Assembly: GCA_022823235.1 (NCBI GenBank)
Contig: JAJDXO010000060.1
Coordinates: forward strand, 1 to 43,383
Source of the DNA: Rhodospirillales bacterium
GTDB taxonomy: Bacteria > Pseudomonadota > Alphaproteobacteria > Rhodospirillales > UBA2165
DNA length: 43,383 bases
Direction of reading: 5' to 3'
Position numbers and translations under genes: made by a program. How positions within the stretch are numbered: the first letter of the stretch is position 1; each line of letters opens with the position of its first letter. The notes under the pieces are model-generated. The model did no database searches, was not told where the DNA came from, and was given only the letters and a program-made list of their open reading frames with translations. Below, one piece after another: positions 7,732 through 16,826 of the stretch.

Positions 7732-7845
7732 CTAGCCAAGCGCCATGATCCAGCTGCAAAAGCTGTATCCGATCTGACCCCAGACAAGCTGATCCTGAAA
7801 AAGGCGCTCTTTCGCCACTGGGAAACCGCCCGGCCCGCCGGGAGG
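7732..7845 (+). pseudogene. Possible remnant of an IS3-family OrfA
   Basis: After an in-frame stop at 7729, the plus strand reads LAKRHDPAAKAVSDLTPDKL and continues ILKKAL. The core AVSDLTPDKLILKKAL resembles the end of IS3-family OrfA (typically VADLTLDKxILKEAL). No start, no helix-turn-helix region and no OrfB are present, and the frame runs on into the tRNA. If real it is a fragment of about 30 codons at the right edge of the island. Short matches of this sort can be chance. Confidence 0.25.
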
Positions 7846-7870
7846 ATGGCTGTCTCGATTTCCGGAAAGT

Positions 7871-7958
7871 TGGTGCGGTCGAGAAGACTCGAACTTCCAC
7901 GGGCTTATCGCCCACAGCGACCTCAACGCTGCGCGTCTACCAATTCCGCCACGACCGC
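7871..7958 (-). tRNA. tRNA-Leu (anticodon GAG)
   Basis: 88 bases including an encoded CCA. The acceptor stem GCGGTCG pairs with CGACCGC, followed by A and CCA. The D-arm region contains GGCGGAATTGGTAGACGC, typical of tRNA-Leu. The anticodon arm is CAGCG-TTGAGGT-CGCTG with anticodon GAG, reading CUC and CUU. A long variable arm (GTGGGCGATAAGCCCGT) and T-arm GTTCGAGTC confirm a class II leucine tRNA. It marks the right edge of the AT-richer island, which starts directly after its 3' end. Confidence 0.97.
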
Positions 7959-8000
7959 ATCGCGGCTACTCACCGGGAGAGTAGCTGGAATGGAGGCGCC

Positions 8001-8029
8001 GGGATACCAAATCGGACCGGGCTAATCAA
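8001..8029 (-). promoter_or_regulatory. Candidate promoter of tRNA-Leu
   Basis: On the minus strand TTGATT (8029-8024) and TATCCC (8006-8001) are 17 bases apart, about 43 bases before the first base of the mature tRNA. The -10 box is only a fair match. Confidence 0.4.
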
Positions 8030-8048
8030 GGATATGCGCGGCATATCC
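8030..8048. repeat. Perfect 8-bp inverted repeat between tRNA-Leu and lipB
   Basis: GGATATGC (8030-8037) and GCATATCC (8041-8048) flank a 3-base spacer. It touches the -35 box of the candidate tRNA promoter and lies 23-41 bases before the lipB ATG. It could be a divergent operator or a leader hairpin. Confidence 0.65.
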
Positions 8049-8070
8049 CCCGCCGCTGCGAGCCGCTACA

Positions 8071-8736
8071 ATGGCGAACATGGATATGAAGGTTGCGGAG
8101 GCGCCGGATCGCGTCGCCGGCGTCGAATGGGTGACCGCCCCCGGCCTGGTGGCCTATGAGGATGCGCTGGCCGGGATGGAATCCCGGGTCAACGGCATCA
8201 TCGCCGGCGGGATGGACGAGCGGGTATGGCTGCTGGAGCATCCGCCCCTCTATACGGCGGGCACGTCGGCCGACCCGGCGGAGCTTCTCGATGACCGCTT
8301 TCCGGTCCACGCGACGGGGCGAGGCGGGCGCTATACCTACCACGGTCCCGGCCAGCGGGTCGCCTATTTGATGCTCGATCTCCGCAGCCGTGGAACCGAT
8401 GTCCGGGCCTATGTCCGCAGCCTGGAGGCCTGGGTGATCGGCGCGCTGGCGGCGTTCGGGGTAACCGGCGAGCCGCGCGACGACCGGATCGGCATCTGGG
8501 TGCCGGACGGGAACGGCGGCGAAGCGAAGATCGCCGCGGTCGGGGTGCGAATCCGCCGCTGGGTGACGTTTCACGGCATCGCAATCAACGTCGATCCCGA
8601 CCTCGAGCACTTCTCCGGCATCGTTCCCTGCGGAATTTCCGATTACGGCGTCACGTCCCTCGCCCGGCTCGGCATTGACGCCTCCATGGCGGACCTGGAC
8701 GCGGCTCTGGCGGCCTCCTTCGCGGAAGTGTTCTAG
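8071..8736 (+). CDS. lipB: Octanoyl-[acyl carrier protein]:protein octanoyltransferase LipB
   Basis: Transfers octanoyl groups from acyl carrier protein to the lipoyl domains of 2-oxoacid dehydrogenases and GcvH, the first step of lipoate synthesis in the cytoplasm. The 221-residue protein shows the LipB/LplA fold with [12 protein letters not shown] (84-95, substrate pocket), [17 protein letters not shown] (153-169, with the conserved Lys153), and GIVPCGI containing the catalytic Cys187. Both catalytic residues (Cys and Lys) are present. The start is uncertain: ATGs at 8071, 8080 and 8086 are in frame and none has a clear ribosome binding site; the difference is five residues at most. It stands alone, with the tRNA gene divergent upstream and the GST gene convergent downstream. 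Confidence 0.96.
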   Translation: MANMDMKVAEAPDRVAGVEWVTAPGLVAYEDALAGMESRVNGIIAGGMDERVWLLEHPPLYTAGTSADPAELLDDRFPVHATGRGGRYTYHGPGQRVAYLMLDLRSRGTDVRAYVRSLEAWVIGALAAFGVTGEPRDDRIGIWVPDGNGGEAKIAAVGVRIRRWVTFHGIAINVDPDLEHFSGIVPCGISDYGVTSLARLGIDASMADLDAALAASFAEVF

Positions 8737-8757
8737 GGTCCGAATTCAATTGAATTG

Positions 8758-8790
8758 CGTCATGTAAGGTCAATTCGCTCTGAATTGACC
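8758..8790. repeat. Palindromic direct repeat, copy 1
   Basis: Contains the 20-base sequence CGTCATGTAAGGTCAATTCG (8758-8777), repeated exactly at 9010-9029. Its second half forms a palindrome: GGTCAATTC and GAATTGACC around CGCTCT-like loop bases (8768-8790). Confidence 0.9.
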
Positions 8791-8814
8791 GACCCGGTGA
8801 TGACGGCTCTTGTT

Positions 8815-8842
8815 CCCTCGCCCCCAGTCATGGGGGAGAGGG
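8815..8842. repeat. Hairpin, 12-base arms with one mismatch
   Basis: Arms at 8815-8826 (CCCTCGCCCCCA) and 8831-8842 (TGGGGGAGAGGG) around a 4-base loop. Same core as the hairpin at 8954-8982, suggesting related repetitive units. There is no T-run after it. Confidence 0.7.
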
Positions 8843-8953
8843 ATGCGAAGGCTTTGCGAAGCGACAGCTGAGCTTAGCCGTAGCTGGGTGAGGGGGAAAT
8901 TCCGTGCGGTCCCCGCCCCTCACCCCATTCTCTCATTGACCCCCTCACCCCGG

Positions 8954-8982
8954 CCCTCTCCCCCTGAAGAAGGGGGAGAGGG
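8954..8982. repeat. Perfect 12-bp hairpin
   Basis: Arms CCCTCTCCCCCT (8954-8965) and AGGGGGAGAGGG (8971-8982) around a 5-base loop. Could stop transcription from lipB, but the lack of a T-run makes a classic intrinsic terminator unlikely. Confidence 0.75.
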
Positions 8983-9009
8983 GGCTTGCGGGAGAGCCAT
9001 AAAAAGATT

Positions 9010-9041
9010 CGTCATGTAAGGTCAATTCGTCCGAATTGACC
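9010..9041. repeat. Palindromic direct repeat, copy 2
   Basis: Exact second copy of the 20-base sequence seen at 8758-8777. The palindrome here (9020-9041) is GGTCAATTCG and CGAATTGACC around TC. The two copies are 252 bases apart in the same orientation. Confidence 0.9.
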
Positions 9042-9144
9042 GAGCCGGGCCCCGACCCGGCCTTCAGTCGGCCGAAGCCGACTTTCGGACGGCATAGGCC
9101 GGCCATCCACGCGCGCGGGGCCTCTTCACCGGTCACGCCATTTG

Positions 9145-10011
9145 TCACGCGAGCCCGGCGACGTCGACGAGCGTGCGGCCCTCGCGCCGCTGCTCGGCGT
9201 GATGATCGTCGATGGCCGCCTGCACGTCCGGCGGCACGGCGATCTCCTTGGCGAACTCGGGACGCGCCTTGAGGCCGTCGAACCAGCCGGTGAGCGCCGG
9301 GTGGAGCACCTCCATGGGATAGCCGCAACTCCTGAGCCGATTGACGTAGATGAACCAGGCGATGTCGAGAACGGACAACTCGCCGCCCATCAGGTAGGGG
9401 GTCGCGTTCAGCGTATCGTTGAGGCCGTCCAGCGCCTCGCGGAAACGGCCCGCGGACAACCGCACCGCGTCGTCCGAGATGCCGGTGGTGTTCGCCGTAT
9501 CCCAGAAGGCGATTTCCCGCGCCTTGTTGGGGTCCTCCCTGCCCAATACGGTGCCCGTCCCGCCGGTCCGGTAATTGGCCATGGCCTCGTCGCTCTTGGG
9601 CTGTTTGCCCCGCCGCTGGGTGAAGCGGAACGTAATGGTCCGGAGATCGAGGTGGAGGTCGTCCTCGTGTTCGAGCAGTTCCGCCATGCGGTCTCCGGCC
9701 CCCGCCGGGATGAGTTTGGGCTCGGGATAGCGCTCTTCCAGCAGGGTGATGATGTCGTTGCTTTCGATATGTACCTCGCCGTCGGCGACCAGCGTCGGCA
9801 CGAGACCCCTGGGATTGATGCCGAGATACCAGTCGGTGAAATTTTCGCCGTCGCGGAGGGCGAGTTGGTGGGATTCCCACTCCAGGCCCTTGAGATTGAG
9901 AACGATCCGCGTCTTTTGCGAGCACGACGACGATATGAAGTGGAACAGATGCAGGCCCTTCCACGTCAGCACGTCTCTTGTCTTGATATCTTCGTCCAGG
10001 AGTTGAACCAT
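9145..10011 (-). CDS. Glutathione S-transferase family protein
   Basis: 288 residues. The N-terminal thioredoxin-like GST domain (about 18-100) has LHLFHFISSSCSQKTRIVLNLKGLEW, where Ser/Cys precede the helix as in omega/beta-like enzymes, then NPRGLVPTLV with the cis-proline and ESNDIITLLEERYP, the glutathione gamma-glutamyl site. The C-terminal all-helical domain runs from about 115 to 265, with ATPYLMGGELSVLDIAWFIYVNRL, the usual D-A helix-capping motif. Length exceeds a standard GST (about 220) because of an N-terminal lead and a roughly 30-residue insertion between domains (HEDDLHLDLRTITFRFTQRR). Substrate cannot be predicted. It is transcribed alone, divergent from the EamA transporter gene. 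Confidence 0.88.
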   Translation of the reverse strand: MVQLLDEDIKTRDVLTWKGLHLFHFISSSCSQKTRIVLNLKGLEWESHQLALRDGENFTDWYLGINPRGLVPTLVADGEVHIESNDIITLLEERYPEPKLIPAGAGDRMAELLEHEDDLHLDLRTITFRFTQRRGKQPKSDEAMANYRTGGTGTVLGREDPNKAREIAFWDTANTTGISDDAVRLSAGRFREALDGLNDTLNATPYLMGGELSVLDIAWFIYVNRLRSCGYPMEVLHPALTGWFDGLKARPEFAKEIAVPPDVQAAIDDHHAEQRREGRTLVDVAGLA

Positions 10012-10128
10012 GATCCCGCCCTAATCTGGCCTCAATTTGCTCCCCGACAGTAGCGCACCCTCGCCGAATGTCGAGCCGCAGGTCCTGACGGCCCACATAT
10101 CCATCGAAGGTGTTGGAGCGCCCCGGTC

Positions 10129-11045
10129 TTGCCCGAAAAATTCTTGAACCTCAGTCAGAATTTGCGCGGCATCCTTTACATGCTTGCCGCCACCCTCTTC
10201 CTGACGGGCATGGCGACCATCGTCCGGATTCTGACGCCGGATATGCATCCGTTCGAGATCGCCTTCATGCGCAACGTGATTGGGTTCTTTCTGATCCTGC
10301 CGTTTCTGCTTCGGCATGGCAGTGCCTTGTTTGTGACCACCAAAGGCGATCTCTGGTTGATGGGCTGGCGCGGCGTATTCAATGCGGTGGCCATGATCCT
10401 CTATTTCCTTGGTATCGCGCTGATCCCGCTGGCCGAAGTCGCGGCGCTGGCATTCACCACCCCGTTCTTCGTCGCAATATTGGCGATATTCCTACTCAAA
10501 GATATTCCGGGATGGCGGCGAACCGCGAGCTTGATCGCCGGGTTCATCGGCGCCCTGATCGTCCTCAGGCCCGGCGTCGAGACCGTCAGCATCGGCTCGC
10601 TCTATGTTATCGGATCAGCGGCGTCCTGGGCGGCCGCCGTTATCATCATCAAGAGCCTATCTGCGCGAAACAGTTCGCTGACAATTACCTTTTACGCCCT
10701 GGTGTTTTTGACGATCCTTACGCTACCGCCGGCCCTGCTGGTCTGGCGGTGGCCCACGCCAACCGAATACATGCTGCTGGCGGCCGGCGCGGCCTGCGGG
10801 ACACTGGGCCAGATTCTTTTTGCACAATCCATGAAGAGCGCGGATGTGTCACTGGTCATGCCCTTCGACTATACCAAGCTGATTTGGGCGGCCATCATCG
10901 GTATCGTGTTGTTCGCGGAAGTGCCGACGATATGGACCCTGCTCGGCGGCACCGTCATCTTCATCAGTTCTAGCTATCTGACTTATCGGGAGCGTCACGC
11001 GGCGAAGGCTAAGGCATCAGATCCAGAAGTGCCCTCGTCTCCAAG

Positions 11046-11049
<4 letters not shown>
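10129..11049 (+). CDS. DMT-superfamily transporter with two EamA domains
   Basis: 306-residue inner-membrane protein with about ten hydrophobic segments forming two EamA halves (about 15-145 and 155-290). Recognisable family blocks include LRGILYMLAATLFLTGMATIVRIL, FEIAFMRNVIGFFLILPFL, ALAFTTPFFVAILAIFLLKD (end of the first half) and the matching DYTKLIWAAIIGIVLFAEVPTIWTLLGGTVIF in the second. Substrates of this family range over amino acids and other metabolites, and none can be assigned. I use the TTG at 10129, preceded by TTGGAG; the next in-frame ATG (MLAATLF) would cut into the first helix. The C-terminal stop overlaps that of the convergent carboxylase gene. Confidence 0.88.
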
Positions 11050-13070
<2,021 letters not shown>

Positions 13071-13304
13071 GTGGACCAGGACCGTCCCAAGGTGATTGTC
13101 GGCATTTGCCGGATTAGAAGTTACCAGATCAGTACAAACCCACCGCCCCGCCTATTGCAACTTCATCCCCAAGTCATTGCAAAATAAACGAAAATGAACG
13201 GTTTCGCTTACGTCCGGCGGGCAAATGCGCTCAACTGAATATGGATTGCTCGCACATCAGGCGGTGATTCGCAATTGCGGACTCTCCCGCGGTCCGCCGC
13301 AACC
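13071..13304. other. Promoter-containing spacer upstream of pccA
   Basis: 234 bases with no gene. On the minus strand it supplies the pccA leader. It contains two TTGCAA palindromes and, nearer the DUF1194 gene, GCAATTGC (about 13271-13278). No clear -35/-10 pair stands out. Confidence 0.5.
13155..13182. promoter_or_regulatory. Paired TTGCAA boxes upstream of pccA
   Basis: TTGCAA occurs at 13155-13160 and 13177-13182, centres 22 bases apart, that is two helical turns. They lie about 85-112 bases before the pccA ATG. Alphaproteobacterial short-chain acyl-CoA regulators (ScfR/PccR, RamB-like) are known to bind TTTGCAAA-type boxes at propionyl-CoA carboxylase promoters. Assigning such a regulator here is inference; the half-site sequences are ATTGCAAC and ATTGCAAA. 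Confidence 0.5.
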
Positions 13305-14156
13305 TCAAAAATCCTGGTCCGGATAGATGCCGCGTTCGCGCAAACGGCGCTCGCCGATGTCGCAGCCGCCCTCGAAGGCGATATGAAGCGGACCCGAAAC
13401 CGGTTCGCGGCCGGCTTGGCGTGATCCCGGCGGCGCCACGCCCGCGATCTCGAAAATCAGCTTTCGCCGGATAGCCCGGGCGAAATCGTTGAAATCCTCG
13501 GCCACCACCAGGAATGCGCCGGGTCCGCCGATCACGCAGCCGGCGTAATAGAAATCCAGGTTGGGCATTTGGCGGCGGCCGAAAATCTGCAAACGGTCGT
13601 TGACGATGGGCAGGCCGTTTATGACGATACCCCGCCTGACCGCGGCATCCCGGGCAAAGGTCACCAGGGGTCCGGAATTGTTGGGCCCGTCGCCGGAGAT
13701 ATCAATCACCCGGCGCGTGCCCCGGACGTTGTTTCGTTCAAACAACGGCAGCGCGAAATTGATCAGTCCGCTGATCGACGTCCACGGGCCGGCATTGACC
13801 GGCGCGGCCGCCAGCGCGTCGGCAAACCGGCCGGCGGAGGCTTTGTCCTGGATGACCGCCCAATCGATGATGGTGAACTGATGGCCCAGGCCCGCCCATT
13901 CGACATACGTCACGGCGATCCGGCCGATGATTCCGGCCTCAATCGTTTTCACCAGTTCGGGGCTCCGCAGCGCCGCCACGTAGCCTTCGCGCTGAAGGCG
14001 GGCTTCGTGGCCGTCGACACTGCCTGAAACGTCGACCGCCAAGACCAGTTCCAGGTCGACGGCGACCTGCTCTTCGGCCGAAGCGCCGGCGGACAGGAGG
14101 CAGGCAAGTCCGGCAAATAGAACGGCGGGCACGCGGCGGTATCCGATATTCAACAT
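13305..14156 (-). CDS. DUF1194 von Willebrand factor A-like secreted protein (copy 1)
   Basis: 283 residues with an N-terminal signal peptide (about 1-27, ending AGASA-EE), so exported. The DUF1194 domain is a VWA-like fold: LVLAVDVSGSVD carries the metal-ion-adhesion DxSxS motif, followed by EARLQREGYVAALRSPEL, AVTYVEWAG, TSISGLINFALPLF, RRVIDISGDGPNNSG, and GIVINGLPIVND. All the usual blocks are present. The biological function of the family is not known; VWA domains usually bind proteins via a metal ion. A close paralogue lies at 17742-18551, and both are on the minus strand. The gene appears monocistronic, divergent from the acyl-CoA synthetase. Confidence 0.9.
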   Translation of the reverse strand: MLNIGYRRVPAVLFAGLACLLSAGASAEEQVAVDLELVLAVDVSGSVDGHEARLQREGYVAALRSPELVKTIEAGIIGRIAVTYVEWAGLGHQFTIIDWAVIQDKASAGRFADALAAAPVNAGPWTSISGLINFALPLFERNNVRGTRRVIDISGDGPNNSGPLVTFARDAAVRRGIVINGLPIVNDRLQIFGRRQMPNLDFYYAGCVIGGPGAFLVVAEDFNDFARAIRRKLIFEIAGVAPPGSRQAGREPVSGPLHIAFEGGCDIGERRLRERGIYPDQDF

Positions 14157-14170
14157 CGGGGAATTACACC

Positions 14171-14189
14171 GCGCCGCCGGCGGCGGCGC
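14171..14189. repeat. Perfect 8-bp GC hairpin in the DUF1194/acyl-CoA synthetase spacer
   Basis: GCGCCGCC and GGCGGCGC around a 3-base loop, 15 bases before the ATG of the minus-strand DUF1194 gene. In its mRNA this would be a stable leader stem next to the start codon, and the start has no evident Shine-Dalgarno sequence. It may limit translation. Confidence 0.5.
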
Positions 14190-14319
14190 AATCGCCTTTC
14201 CGCCGGAGAAAGCGAAAGCGCTGGATTTCGGCGGGTTTTGGCTTGATCATGCGGCAAACTATGGGCCATACCGGCCTAACGGCCTCAAGCCGCCCACACG
14301 CCCAAAGACCAGGCACGCC

Positions 14320-15837
14320 ATGACCTTTACCATTTCGGATCTATTGGCCGACAAGCCAAGCGACGCACCCGTATTCGGCGCCCCATCCCGCGACGACCTG
14401 AATTTCGGAGACCTGCGGGTTCAAGCAAGCGCAATCACCGGCGCCTTGAACGGCCTCGGTATCGGCCGCGGCGACCGGGTTGCCATCGTCCTCCCCAACG
14501 GACCCGAAATGGCGAGCGCATTCGTCTGTATCGGCGCGGGGGCGACAACCGCCCCGCTCAATCCCGCCTACCGGCAGGAGGACTTCGACTTTTACCTGTC
14601 CGACCTCAATGCCAAGGCGCTGGTTGTCGAGGCCGGCGCCGACACGCCGGCCCGGGATGCCGCCGCGGCGCGGGGGGTGCCGGTCCTGGAGCTGAGCAGC
14701 GGCGCCGGTTCGCCGGCGGGCGCCTTCACGCTCTCGGGAGAACCGGTTGGCGATCCGGCCGCGAATGGCGGCCCCGCCGGGCCCGACGACATCGCCCTGG
14801 TTCTGCACACGTCGGGCACCACGTCGCGCCCCAAGATCGTTCCCCTGTCGCAGCGCAACGTCACCGCGTCCGCGGCCAATATCGCCGAATCGCTTCGGTT
14901 GAGCCCGGACGACCGGTGCCTCAACATCATGCCCATGTTCCATATTCACGGGCTGATCGCCGCCGTGCTGTCGTCGGTCGGCGCCGGGGCCTCCATCTGG
15001 TGCTCACCCGGGTTCAATGCCCTCGGCTTCTTCAACTGGATCACCGAGGCCGGGCCGAGCTGGTACACCGCGGTGCCGACCATGCATCAGGCGATCCTGT
15101 CCCGGGCGGGCCGCAACCGGGAGATCGTCGACCGGGCGGGCCTGCGTTTCATCCGATCCTCCTCCGCCTCCCTGCCCCCGCAAGTGATGCAGGAGCTGGA
15201 AGACGTGTTCGGCTGCCCGGTCATCGAGGCCTACGGCATGACCGAGGCGTCTCACCAGATGGCCAGCAACCCGCTGCCGGACGCGCCCAGGAAACCGGGC
15301 AGCGTCGGCATTGCCGCCGGGCCCGAAGTGGCGATCATGTCCGAGGACGGGGTCATCCTGAATGCCCGGGAAACCGGCGAGATCGTTATCCGCGGGGAGA
15401 ATGTGTTTTCCGGCTACGAAAGCAACCCCGCCGCCAACGCCGAAGCGTTCACCGACGGCTGGTTCCGTACCGGCGATCAGGGGATCATGGACAATGAGGG
15501 CTATATCAGCATCACCGGCCGGTTGAAGGAGATCATCAACCGGGGCGGCGAGAAGATTTCCCCGCGGGAGGTGGACGAGACGCTGATGGATCATCCGTCG
15601 GTCCAGCAGATCGTCACATTCGCCATGCCCCACGACAAGCTGGGCGAGGACGTCGCGGCGGCCGTCGTGCTGCGCGAAGACACGGAAGCGACCGAAAAGG
15701 AATTGCGGGAGTTCGCCGCCGAACATCTGGCCGACTTCAAGGTGCCGCGCCGGATTCTGTTCCTGGATGAAATCCCCAAGGGCGCCACCGGCAAACTCCA
15801 GCGCATCGGGTTGGCCGAGAAGCTGGGGCTTGGATGA
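14320..15837 (+). CDS. AMP-dependent acyl-CoA synthetase, oxalyl-CoA synthetase-like
   Basis: 505-residue ANL-superfamily ligase that activates a carboxylate with ATP and CoA. Motifs: HTSGTTSRPKIVPLSQ (P-loop A3), MPMFHIHGL, WYTAVPTMHQAIL, LRFIRSSSASLPP, EAYGMTEASHQMASNPLP (A5), WFRTGD (A7), GRLKEIINRGGEKISPREVD (A8) and PKGATGKLQR with the catalytic C-terminal lysine (A10). The SRPK variant of the P-loop, the WYTAVPT block and MTEASHQMASNPLP closely resemble the plant AAE3/yeast Pcs60 oxalyl-CoA synthetases, so oxalate or a related short dicarboxylate is the best guess, but substrate remains unproven and no oxalyl-CoA decarboxylase is nearby. It overlaps the next gene by ATGA. Confidence 0.9.
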   Translation: MTFTISDLLADKPSDAPVFGAPSRDDLNFGDLRVQASAITGALNGLGIGRGDRVAIVLPNGPEMASAFVCIGAGATTAPLNPAYRQEDFDFYLSDLNAKALVVEAGADTPARDAAAARGVPVLELSSGAGSPAGAFTLSGEPVGDPAANGGPAGPDDIALVLHTSGTTSRPKIVPLSQRNVTASAANIAESLRLSPDDRCLNIMPMFHIHGLIAAVLSSVGAGASIWCSPGFNALGFFNWITEAGPSWYTAVPTMHQAILSRAGRNREIVDRAGLRFIRSSSASLPPQVMQELEDVFGCPVIEAYGMTEASHQMASNPLPDAPRKPGSVGIAAGPEVAIMSEDGVILNARETGEIVIRGENVFSGYESNPAANAEAFTDGWFRTGDQGIMDNEGYISITGRLKEIINRGGEKISPREVDETLMDHPSVQQIVTFAMPHDKLGEDVAAAVVLREDTEATEKELREFAAEHLADFKVPRRILFLDEIPKGATGKLQRIGLAEKLGLG

Positions 15838-16820
15838 CGGCGAAGATCTGCATCTATGGCGCCGGCGCCATCGGCGGCCTGTTGGGCGCCGGTCTCGCCA
15901 AGGCCGGCGCCGAGGTAACGCTGATCGCCCGGGGCGCGCATCTGGCGGCCATCCGGGAAAACGGCCTGACCCTGGAAATGGAGGGAGAGACCACCACGGT
16001 CCGCCCCTCGGCGGTCGAAAACCCGGCGGATACCGGACCTCAGGATTACGTCATCGTGACCCTCAAGGCCCATTCGGTTCCCGGCATCGTCGACGCCATG
16101 CAGCCGCTGCTCGGACCGGAGACGACGGTGGTCTGGGGCGCCAACGGCATTCCCTGGTGGTACTTCTTCGGCCTCGACGGCCCCCACAAGGATCACCGGA
16201 TTCCGCTGCTTGACCCGGGCGGGGTGCAATGGTCCGGCATCGGGCCCGAGCGTATTCTTCACACCATCGTCTATCCGGCCGCCGAAGTTGTCGAGCCGGG
16301 CGTGGTTCGTCATCAAGAGGGAGACCGGTTTACTTTGGGCGAACCCTCGGGCGAGAAAACCGAACGGGCGGCCCTGTTGTCGGATATCCTGAAGGAGGCC
16401 GGCTTCCGGGCGCCCATCCGCCCGCGCATCCGCGACGAGATTTGGGTCAAGCTTTGGGGCAATGTCAGCTTCAACCCCATCAGCGCCCTTACCGGCGCGA
16501 CGCTGGAAGAGATGTGCGCCGATTCCGCGACCCGCCGCCTGATTCGCGACATGATGCTGGAAACCCAGGCGGTCGCCGAGAGCCTGGGCGTCAAATTCTC
16601 CATCGACGTGGACAAGCGGATCGAGGGCGGCGCCGCGGTCGGGGCCCACAAGACCTCCATGCTGCAAGACCTGGAGCGGGGCCGGCCCATGGAAATCGAC
16701 GCCATCGTCGGGGCGGTGCCGGAACTCGGCCGCCTGACCGGCATCGCCACGCCCAACGTCGATGCGGTGCTGGCCCTGGTCATGCAGCGGGCCCGGCTCG
16801 CCGGCTGCTACGGGAGCTAG
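15834..16820 (+). CDS. panE: 2-dehydropantoate 2-reductase (ketopantoate reductase)
   Basis: 328 residues. NADPH-dependent reduction of ketopantoate to pantoate in coenzyme A synthesis. The N-terminal Rossmann domain begins KICIYGAGAIGGLLGAGLAKAG, with GxGxxG at about 8-13 and the NADPH phosphate-binding RG near 34. YVIVTLKAHS carries the conserved lysine, and the C-terminal helical domain has RDEIWVKLWGNVSFNPISALTG, where K and N are catalytic and substrate-binding residues, and DVDKRIEGGAAVGAHKTSMLQDLERGRPMEIDAIVGAV. The family also includes related 2-oxoacid reductases, so the pantoate role is probable, not certain. Its start overlaps the acyl-CoA synthetase stop (ATGA), so both are translated together; CoA supply next to a CoA ligase is suggestive. 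Confidence 0.87.
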   Translation: MTAKICIYGAGAIGGLLGAGLAKAGAEVTLIARGAHLAAIRENGLTLEMEGETTTVRPSAVENPADTGPQDYVIVTLKAHSVPGIVDAMQPLLGPETTVVWGANGIPWWYFFGLDGPHKDHRIPLLDPGGVQWSGIGPERILHTIVYPAAEVVEPGVVRHQEGDRFTLGEPSGEKTERAALLSDILKEAGFRAPIRPRIRDEIWVKLWGNVSFNPISALTGATLEEMCADSATRRLIRDMMLETQAVAESLGVKFSIDVDKRIEGGAAVGAHKTSMLQDLERGRPMEIDAIVGAVPELGRLTGIATPNVDAVLALVMQRARLAGCYGS

Positions 16821-16826
16821 ACGCGA

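Larger units (their letters stand above)
4400..7870. other. AT-richer accessory island abutting tRNA-Leu
   Basis: Base composition drops visibly here compared with both flanks, and codon use in the four genes is far less G/C-biased (many AAT, ATT, GAA and AAA codons) than in neighbouring housekeeping genes. The content is accessory: a YejK-like protein, a RelA/SpoT-domain protein, a Panacea-domain protein and its unknown partner. The right boundary is the 3' end of a tRNA-Leu gene, a common integration site. I see no integrase, and no copy of the tRNA 3' end at the left boundary, so the mode of entry is inferred from composition and context only. Confidence 0.65.
8737..9144. other. Hairpin-rich gene-free spacer between lipB and the GST gene
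   Basis: 408 bases between convergent genes with no coding sequence. The outer parts are two copies of a palindromic repeat (8758-8790 and 9010-9041). Between them lie two hairpins sharing a CCCTC.CCCC core: 8815-8842, 12-base arms with one mismatch, and 8954-8982, a perfect 12-base stem. A further pair of arms, GGTGAGGGGG near 8887 and CCCCTCACC near 8925, could form a larger stem. The arrangement looks like a REP/MITE-type composite, not a simple bidirectional terminator. Confidence 0.6.

Noticed and set aside
4259-7958. Attachment-site duplication of the tRNA-Leu 3' end
   Set aside because: I looked for the last bases of the tRNA (GGTGCGGTCGAG on the plus strand) at the left boundary and found only chance matches of a few bases.
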